In this document: positions 61,701 to 64,000 of the stretch, piece by piece
How positions within the stretch are numbered: the first letter of the stretch is position 1
Layout: the number at the start of each line of letters is the position of its first letter
Assembly: GCA_009760855.2 (NCBI GenBank)
Contig: WPIO01000135.1
Location: 1-64,000 of the forward strand
DNA: 64,000 bases
Source of the DNA: Cristatella mucedo
Taxonomy: Eukaryota > Bryozoa > Phylactolaemata > Cristatellidae
Direction: 5' to 3'
Program-made: the position numbers and the translations under genes
The notes under the pieces: generated by a model
The model's input: only the letters and a program-made list of their open reading frames with translations
What the model was told of the DNA's origin: nothing
Database searches by the model: none

Positions 61701-61828
61701 TATGACGCATATTGGCGATCATAACCAACGTCCTTCAATATATACTTCTCAGAATGAGTAGCATACTCTGACGGGGCACGCATAGCAGGCGCATCCGCGT
61801 CAGTGCCGTTTTGCCCATCGAGAATCAT
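33884..61828 (-). CDS. POLD2: DNA polymerase delta subunit 2 (B subunit), 9-exon gene
   Basis: Spliced gene on the minus strand. Coding exons: 61828-61639, 60991-60870, 60778-60652, 48280-48160, 43732-43534, 41465-41215, 37733-37606, 34282-34178 and 34011-33884. They sum to 1371 nt (456 codons plus stop), and every junction keeps frame. The product matches animal POLD2 (about 470 aa in human, from memory) end to end. Landmarks are DRQYA near residue 37, LQPSIL in exon 2, EDELQRI in exon 3, SDYC in exon 4, AKYLTKK at 254-260, MPGEFDP at 288-294, LPQQPLHPC near 299, [10 protein letters not shown] at 337-346, a DPF..ENCPH stretch in exon 8 and [10 protein letters not shown] near the C-terminus. 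Family knowledge: POLD2 joins an OB fold to a catalytically dead phosphodiesterase domain. It bridges the catalytic subunit and POLD3 in the nuclear replicative polymerase delta. The start is the ATG at 61828 with G at -3; upstream frame-open sequence lacks an ATG. No internal stop or frameshift was seen, so the gene looks functional. Confidence 0.95.
34012..34177 (-). other. POLD2: POLD2 intron 8 (166 bp)
   Basis: A GTAAGT...TAG intron with no repeats. Confidence 0.9.
34178..34282 (-). CDS. POLD2: POLD2 coding exon 8 (residues 380-415)
   Basis: The acceptor is attgtag before 34282. It encodes [20 protein letters not shown] then [15 protein letters not shown], matching the [23 protein letters not shown] region. 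The donor is GTAAGT at 34177, phase 1. Confidence 0.95.
34535..34690 (+). mobile_element. SINE-B copy (tRNA-derived)
   Basis: Begins gatggcacactaggtaaggc. A partly degenerate B-box (gggttcg) follows, then ccactgcaagtggtggtgat and ctgtcgctatacaaaaagag. About 80% match by eye to 42058-42215. Confidence 0.8.
34904..35045 (-). mobile_element. L2 3' end fragment with an internal (CT)n expansion
   Basis: Minus-strand L2 tail and UTR (gcgccctaggagaactcaatctc). A (TC)n run has expanded at 34950-34972 where other copies have tctctttctagg. Confidence 0.85.
35825..35946 (-). mobile_element. SINE-A copy
   Basis: Minus strand: head tggccctgtggttaaagtgc, then B-box-like GGCTTGAGCCC near 35883, then the gcctgaatagagattaagtt tail. 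Confidence 0.8.
36460..37510 (+). mobile_element. Divergent L2 remnant (second lineage)
   Basis: RT fragment reading [15 protein letters not shown] (through one frame), [43 protein letters not shown] and GWLPVEQKI. It continues with [16 protein letters not shown], then [10 protein letters not shown]. An in-frame TAG near 36646 and a frameshift near 36965-37005 disable it. Its wording differs clearly from the young family, which reads [14 protein letters not shown] here, so it is a separate L2 lineage. Confidence 0.88.
37606..37733 (-). CDS. POLD2: POLD2 coding exon 7 (residues 337-380)
   Basis: The acceptor is tgttgcag before 37733. It encodes [17 protein letters not shown] and [20 protein letters not shown]. 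This aligns without gaps to [17 protein letters not shown]...[11 protein letters not shown] of human POLD2. The donor is GTAAGT at 37605, phase 1. Confidence 0.96.
38870..39720 (-). mobile_element. Old L2 remnant (RT core)
   Basis: Minus strand retains GFHVYAD near 38915 (the YADD block) and bases equivalent to LLDLSAAFD near 39135-39170. It also retains VRVGNN- and DRVSDPIVS-like segments collinear with the young L2 up to about 39720. Heavily mutated. Confidence 0.7.
39905..40080 (-). mobile_element. Possible degenerate SINE
   Basis: Minus strand shows a tRNA-like gggttcgagtcct-type stretch near 40005-40045 and a ttaagggttaaatgcttg head. Family assignment is uncertain. Confidence 0.35.
40490..40570 (+). 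mobile_element. L2 3' tail fragment
   Basis: The phrase gaaagagatttagttatctg, then agggtgctatatcaagtg and (ATT)n. Confidence 0.8.
41215..41465 (-). CDS. POLD2: POLD2 coding exon 6 (residues 254-337)
   Basis: The acceptor is ccattag before 41465. It encodes [40 protein letters not shown] and [16 protein letters not shown]...LPQQPLHPC is the most conserved signature of polymerase delta B subunits. The donor is GTAAAT at 41214, phase 2. The length is 251 nt. Confidence 0.96.
41829..41963. repeat. (TA)n microsatellite ending in a palindrome
   Basis: A pure (TA)n run (about 41829-41915), then atagtgctgtatata (41914-41928) mirrored by tatatacagcactat (41949-41963). Confidence 0.93.
41985..42045 (-). 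mobile_element. L2 or SINE-A 3' tail scrap
   Basis: Plus strand agcaccctcatagaagtcaa, then tctctctaggcactt: the L2-type tail in minus orientation. It directly abuts the SINE-B at 42058. Confidence 0.6.
42058..42215 (+). mobile_element. SINE-B copy (tRNA-derived)
   Basis: Begins tgatggcacactaggtaagg. B-box-like gtgttcgtatcc near 42111. The body ccactgcaagcagcggtgat and ctgtcactatacaaaagagg closes it. Confidence 0.8.
43534..43732 (-). CDS. POLD2: POLD2 coding exon 5 (residues 187-253)
   Basis: The acceptor is tcttttag before 43732. It encodes [12 protein letters not shown], then [12 protein letters not shown] and [15 protein letters not shown]. These match the phosphodiesterase-like core of POLD2 (VLLVSGLGLG and VILAGNLLS). 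The exon must end after AAG at 43534, because the next exon resumes AKYLTKK. The donor is therefore GCAAGT, a GC rather than a GT, phase 0. Confidence 0.93.
44480..44830 (+). mobile_element. Old L2 fragment (RT C-terminus)
   Basis: Collinear with the young L2 from the CREL..HVTPLL region (tgtcgtgaacagtacaactg) through gtttgctcctacagcctggaactc. Frame destroyed. Confidence 0.8.
45105..45170 (-). mobile_element. SINE-A tail fragment
   Basis: The phrase tttgtatagtgcccttagag then aactgaatctcgttgtaggc, the SINE-A/L2 tail in minus orientation. Confidence 0.65.
45365..45650 (-). mobile_element. Old L2 fragment (linker between endonuclease and RT)
   Basis: Minus strand is collinear with the young L2 segment encoding the LDEFAPLTKRTVRPRPDGLW to KLEKAY stretch; plus-strand phrases are cagggcctctgggcacgg and tcatcgtgttgtagcg. 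Confidence 0.75.
45735..46508 (+). mobile_element. L2 copy, 5'-truncated
   Basis: From LHNIARIRA-equivalent bases at 45745 through [12 protein letters not shown] and LHGLPVKQR to the tail and (ATT)n at 46485-46508. A deletion near 46010 and a C9 run at 46172-46180 break the frame. Confidence 0.88.
47138..47262 (-). mobile_element. SINE-A copy
   Basis: Minus strand B-box-like GGCTCAAGCCC variant (plus: gggcttgagcccacgacctc) and tail (aacactctaagaaaacttaa). The head is disturbed near 47225-47260. Confidence 0.7.
48160..48280 (-). CDS. POLD2: POLD2 coding exon 4 (residues 147-187)
   Basis: The acceptor is cattttag before 48280. It encodes [19 protein letters not shown] then [21 protein letters not shown]. 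This corresponds to the GTVLAVFG...LVEDYCFADLAPQ segment of human POLD2 (end of the OB fold). The donor is GTAAGC at 48159, phase 2. A plus-strand L2 copy starts only about 150 bp upstream of the acceptor, in intron 3. Confidence 0.93.
48432..49305 (+). mobile_element. L2 copy, 5'-truncated, frame intact to its stop
   Basis: From [18 protein letters not shown] through [21 protein letters not shown] and LPTCVRTSP to FSGSL and the stop at 49076. The 3' UTR and tail end at about 49305. There is no nonsense mutation in the retained part. It lies antisense to POLD2, about 150 bp from exon 4. Confidence 0.92.
49447..49645 (-). mobile_element. L2 3' UTR fragment
   Basis: Plus-strand phrases gcacttgataaagcgccctc and acatgcacaggatcagcatg: L2 tail and UTR in minus orientation, ending before coding sequence. 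Confidence 0.85.
49668..51130 (-). mobile_element. Old L2 copy (3' tail to mid-RT)
   Basis: An (ATT)n tail at 49668-49687, UTR, then strongly decayed RT collinear with the young L2. The YAD-equivalent lies near 50450-50465 (plus: acattatctgcatagaaaag), with bases matching the NYRPVSLLP and PAPFKKA blocks near 50930-51020. Confidence 0.75.
51160..51670 (+). mobile_element. Old L2 fragment, internally deleted
   Basis: Reads [17 protein letters not shown], matching MHNPKMLMSTINHLLNRS, then [18 protein letters not shown], matching LKLVSQSKKTTSPLDPIP. A jump of about 1.4 kb of element follows, to the caaatcgtctagagaccctg block near the C-terminus. Confidence 0.75.
51671..52239. other. Unassigned intronic sequence
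   Basis: No repeat or gene recognised. Confidence 0.4.
52240..52352 (-). mobile_element. SINE-A copy
   Basis: Minus strand: B-box-like GGCTCGAGCGC variant (plus: gcgctcgagcccacgacctc) and tail (gcagagaacttaatctctac). Confidence 0.75.
52378..52440. repeat. Three tandem 21-bp units
   Basis: Unit acagcttatgggccagtgaga; the second and third units are identical and the first differs by one base (gtgc for gggc). Confidence 0.95.
52757..52905 (-). mobile_element. SINE-A copy nested in an L2
   Basis: Plus: tttgtatagcaccataagag and ctctattcaggtgcttcaca, then a B-box-like block (ggggctctaacccacgac) and tRNA-like head to about 52905. Confidence 0.8.
52997..53070. repeat. Three tandem 26-bp units inside an L2
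   Basis: Unit gacagccatgcaacatataa followed by gcattc; two full identical copies and a third of 22 bp. Confidence 0.95.
54135..54655 (+). pseudogene. Tc1/mariner-type transposon fossil, copy 1
   Basis: At about 54366-54440 the plus strand reads [13 protein letters not shown], a stop, then LWGDI. This is a decayed form of the WPSQSPDLNPIE.LW block that surrounds the second Asp of the Tc1/mariner DDE/D catalytic triad. It is collinear with copy 2 (57225-58065) on both sides of an internal deletion. No terminal inverted repeats identified. Confidence 0.7.
54656..55489. other. Unassigned intronic sequence
   Basis: No repeat or gene recognised. Confidence 0.4.
55490..55555 (+). mobile_element. 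SINE-A tail fragment
   Basis: The phrase gcaaagtgcatagcaagaga, then agggcactatacaaac and an ATT-rich end, in plus orientation. Confidence 0.55.
55690..55850 (+). mobile_element. Possible degenerate SINE-B
   Basis: A gtgggttcatgtaccg stretch and the closing phrase aaatgaggctgctgggccag resemble SINE-B at 15735-15890; the middle is diverged. Confidence 0.35.
57065..57156. repeat. Compound self-complementary microsatellite
   Basis: Order on plus: (CT)n, (AT)n, (GA)n, A9, (TA)n, T9. The first three form one hairpin and the last three another. Confidence 0.95.
57225..58065 (+). pseudogene. Tc1/mariner-type transposon fossil, copy 2
   Basis: Reads [15 protein letters not shown] at about 57765-57810, a near-intact WPSQSPDLNPIE block of Tc1/mariner transposases, followed by a stop where LW is expected. 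Flanking segments such as atatttattggcaaccc (57289) and the gtttttgggctgtcaat end (58022) match copy 1 at 54135-54655. It lacks a complete frame and is dead. Confidence 0.75.
58124..58198. repeat. (GT)n microsatellite
   Basis: About 37 uninterrupted GT repeats on the plus strand, directly before a SINE-A. Confidence 0.97.
58211..58345 (-). mobile_element. SINE-A copy
   Basis: Minus strand head ccagtggttaaggtgctcgc, B-box-like GGCTTGAGCCC near 58290, tail gcctgaatagagattaactt and ATT-rich end next to (GT)n. Confidence 0.85.
58706..58760. repeat. (GA)n microsatellite
   Basis: Purine run with one AAAG interruption. Confidence 0.95.
59582..59720 (+). mobile_element. Possible tRNA-derived SINE
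   Basis: B-box-like ggtttgacccg at 59628-59638 with a tRNA-like head (aagcagtgactaagatgctt) and a SINE-B-like body (tgctgtaagcagggtgattt). Diverged. Confidence 0.4.
60210..60325 (-). mobile_element. SINE-A copy
   Basis: Plus: acaccctaagacaacttcat, ctctatccgggccattcac and ccgggctcgattccaacc (B-box region); head to about 60325. Confidence 0.75.
60652..60778 (-). CDS. POLD2: POLD2 coding exon 3 (residues 105-147, OB-fold start)
   Basis: The acceptor is ttttgacag before 60778. It encodes [20 protein letters not shown], then [12 protein letters not shown] and HKDIVTG, matching the IHPDDELVLEDELQRI to LVTG segment of human POLD2. The donor is GTAAGC at 60651, phase 1. Upstream intron 2 is only 91 bp. 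Confidence 0.95.
60779..60869 (-). other. POLD2: POLD2 intron 2 (91 bp)
   Basis: A short GTCAGT...CAG intron without repeats. It shows that the compact intron size is tolerated in a gene whose other introns are kilobases long. Confidence 0.9.
60870..60991 (-). CDS. POLD2: POLD2 coding exon 2 (residues 64-104)
   Basis: The acceptor is ...atgcag ending at 60992, and the first two bases GA complete the split glycine codon. It encodes [17 protein letters not shown], then [20 protein letters not shown], the part of POLD2 just before the OB fold. The donor is GTCAGT at 60869, phase 0. Confidence 0.95.
60992..61638 (-). other. POLD2: POLD2 intron 1 (647 bp)
   Basis: A GTGAGA...CAG intron. I see no gene or recognisable repeat in it. 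Confidence 0.85.
61639..61828 (-). CDS. POLD2: POLD2 coding exon 1 (residues 1-63 plus first base of codon 64)
   Basis: ATG at 61828-61826, context gcgaaATGa. The exon encodes a poorly conserved N-terminus followed by [12 protein letters not shown], which corresponds to the conserved SRQYAHIYATRL-like stretch of animal POLD2. The exon ends KRW plus G, followed by the donor GTGAGA at 61638. The length is 190 nt, ending in phase 1. Confidence 0.9.
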
Positions 61829-61901
61829 TTCGCGGTATCCCCCGCCGAATACCGCCAATAACTGCACAAATAGATACCTCTCGAACCAGAGAGGGATACA
61901 T
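61800..61901 (-). promoter_or_regulatory. Upstream ORF overlapping the POLD2 start codon
   Basis: An ATG at 61901-61899 lies 73 nt upstream of the POLD2 ATG in another frame. It stays open through the POLD2 start and stops at TGA 61802-61800 (33 codons). If the mRNA begins upstream of 61901, this overlapping uORF would reduce initiation at POLD2. The transcription start is not known. Confidence 0.4.
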
Positions 61902-62450
61902 CCGCTCTCTAAGGCTCGACGACAGGCAGCCGCAGCTGCGAGCTCGGGCTTCCGGTCAATCGTGTTGTCTTATGAGTTCTTCACGCTTCTCGGATGCATT
62001 TCAAGACAGGATTTTCAGATATATTCCCATAATAATTATATCGTGGAATTATACCAATTTAGATACCGTCACTGAGCCTACTAGTTAGCACTCTTGCGAC
62101 TGGCCCCCCTATCGCGGCCCTCGTCTGGATTGAGCGGCCTCGGCGGCGCGCGAGCCTCTCTGCCCGGCATTGACGAGGCGCCGCTGCGGCGTCTGCTCGT
62201 ACCACCGGAGAGTGCCAGCGATGCGCCACGCAGGCGTGGAGACGATCGCTCTTGCAGCTTGGTGCGCATCCACTCTTAGCAGACCCGCGTCTGGCGCTAC
62301 GAAAACGTCACAGGACGCGACGGCGACGGTTAGCAGCCGTCTCACGGCCCGTGCTCTCAGTCAAATTTTCTACTAACTGCAAACCCTGTGAATACTTTCC
62401 CATAGCGTGCGTAAGCACTCACGGGTACTTTAGGTATTCAAAATTTTAAT
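61829..62450. promoter_or_regulatory. CpG-rich sequence upstream of POLD2
   Basis: The first ~250 bp upstream of the POLD2 ATG is ordinary. From about 62095 to 62345 CpG is dense (cggcggcgcgcgagcc near 62131). This could be the POLD2 promoter or the start of a divergent neighbour. No TATA box or exon was identified. Confidence 0.4.
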
Positions 62451-64000
62451 TTATTTATTTGAAAGTACCTGAACGTATCTCAAAGTCCAAAAAAGCCCCG
62501 AGGGCTTTGCGTGTTAACGCTTGAGAGCTGCACAAAGCTAACTCGAAGCCCAATCAGCTTTCGCTCTGCAAAAATAGCCAAAAGCTTGCGACCGACATAA
62601 TCACCCTTCTGTTAGATTTGCAGCGGTTCGTTGAGGTCCAGCACCTAGCCTTTCGATTCGTTTAATCACCGCGTCTTGTCACCTGCATTTTCGCACGGTG
62701 GCTTACAGCTCGCCGGCATTCTCAGCGAGCTGCCGCATCTTGCATAGATGCATCGGCTTTAATTAGTTGCTGCCAGCGACAGCAGTTCTTAGGTACGCTT
62801 GACATTCCTGCCAGAGACACCATTAATTCTCAGGACCTACTAAGCCCACAACTTGGATCTTGTATGAATGAGTATATAAAGGCAGCCATAAATTATGTGC
62901 CCAGCAATGCCTCGATGGGCCTAAATAGAAGATTTCCCGCCTAGATAAAAGCTACAGCCAGTGATGCTCTGGATCAATAAATTGAATAAATTAAAGCAAA
63001 TGAGCCAAATAAACGCATTTGACCAATTCCTGCAGCATCAACTGTAATAGCTGCTACTGCCAGATGATTGTAGTGGAATGCTGGAACCATGACTAGCGGT
63101 TCCAAGCTAGCTGGAACCAAGACTAGCCTCCAAGACTAGCGGTTATTGCCTTTGATGCACTGTAGCACATCAAAGCATGCGTAACCGTATTGACTAAGAT
63201 ATTTTTTAAATCTGACTTTGAGTACAGTGATCAAATGCTCATGCTGGTTTTTCAAGATAGCGCTATGTAACATTAAACCTCAGTTTGGCATTTGAAGAGG
63301 TCAATTTGAGAATCTTAAGGGCTCATTCTTATAGAAAACGTTTGACCCAGGCCTTGCGTCTAGCCTGAATTAGCCTATGATGCGTGTCTTCAACTGTACT
63401 TACAGCATCTATAACTTAGATAACTCTTCACATAACTCGGTGAGCAATAAAAGCACTGGCTCCTATATAAAGTTTCCATCATCGTGACAGTAACTGGATC
63501 ACCGCTGGTTTCGTCTCCTTTGCCAGAGTAAGCGATTGTATGTTGTCTGTTGCTGTGTGGCCCAGCATTGTTCTTCTGCTGGAGTAGTTGTATAATTTAG
63601 TTACGTTAGCCTGCTTCGTCTGTTTACGTAGCTAAAATTATGCTGCCGTACAGGATAATGGTCAGCTATGCCTGAAATTGGACAAGCGCGTTTACTTGAC
63701 CCCGGTGCTTATTATGCTGGTCGCTTTTCTAGGGAACGCATTTTCGAGAAAGCAAGCACTAGGAGCATGTCCGCGTGACAGATTTATGTTCCGGAGCAGA
63801 AGTGTTCCTGTACACTGCCACGATTTAAAACCGTGGAATGTGCAGTAACGCTTCTGCGACTGAGAGCATTCCACGTCGGTAACGAGAAATAAGAGCGGCG
63901 GAGCCATGCTGAGCTCACTATTTGCTCAAAGAAGGATATTGTAATATCATTTCATGAAGCATGCCTGCTTGCAATTTACCAAGTGCTGCAAAATCGTTGA
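62451..64000. other. Unassigned region upstream of POLD2
   Basis: No gene, SINE or L2 piece recognised. Two TATATAAAG strings (62873-62881 and 63464-63472) were seen but have no downstream exon to support promoter calls. Confidence 0.4.

Noticed and set aside
62094-62279. Arg/Pro-rich frames in the CpG-rich region as a divergent gene
   Set aside because: Both strands are open only because of the high CpG content. No domain and no good splice structure seen.
62873-63472. Two TATATAAAG strings as core promoters
   Set aside because: No downstream exon or initiator could be supported; such strings are frequent in AT-rich DNA.

Overview
This is nuclear DNA of a metazoan, probably a marine invertebrate. 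The sequence does not identify the species. The evidence is one spliced animal-type gene spread over about 28 kb, L2-clade non-LTR retrotransposons, tRNA-derived SINEs, Tc1/mariner fossils and very long CA-rich satellite DNA. There is no bacterial gene organisation. Most open frames in the satellite DNA are artefacts of (CA)n/(TG)n.

Layout. Bases 1-8560 are CA-rich satellite-like DNA studded with short near-palindromes and internally duplicated. A young, 5'-truncated L2 (1758-4485) is inserted in it. Bases 8560-24170 are gene-poor: old L2 pieces, a second CA-rich block (12030-13165), GA and CpG-rich patches and SINEs. Bases 24172-32265 hold a head-to-tail duplication of a ~1.6 kb segment. Its second unit was broken by a SINE and by a long inverted-repeat (foldback) element, and one foldback arm was broken again by a near-full-length L2 (28509-31731).

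Bases 33782-61901, minus strand, hold the one host gene I can reconstruct: POLD2, the B subunit of DNA polymerase delta. It has nine coding exons, 1371 nt and 456 codons plus phase-consistent junctions throughout. Its start is at 61828, its stop at 33884 and an AATAAA lies about 100 nt downstream. Intron 5 uses a GC-AG splice pair. Introns 3-7 are filled with L2 pieces in both orientations, two related Tc1/mariner fossils, two SINE families and microsatellites.

The mobile DNA appears to form one working system. L2 supplies endonuclease and reverse transcriptase. The tRNA-derived SINE-A family ends in a tail closely resembling the L2 3' end (a gcgc stem region followed by an ATT-rich run), so L2 is its likely mobiliser. 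I count about 23 L2 pieces covering roughly 18 kb by eye. Repeat boundaries are read by eye and are accurate to about 5-30 bp unless stated; the POLD2 exon boundaries are exact readings of splice sites and reading frame.
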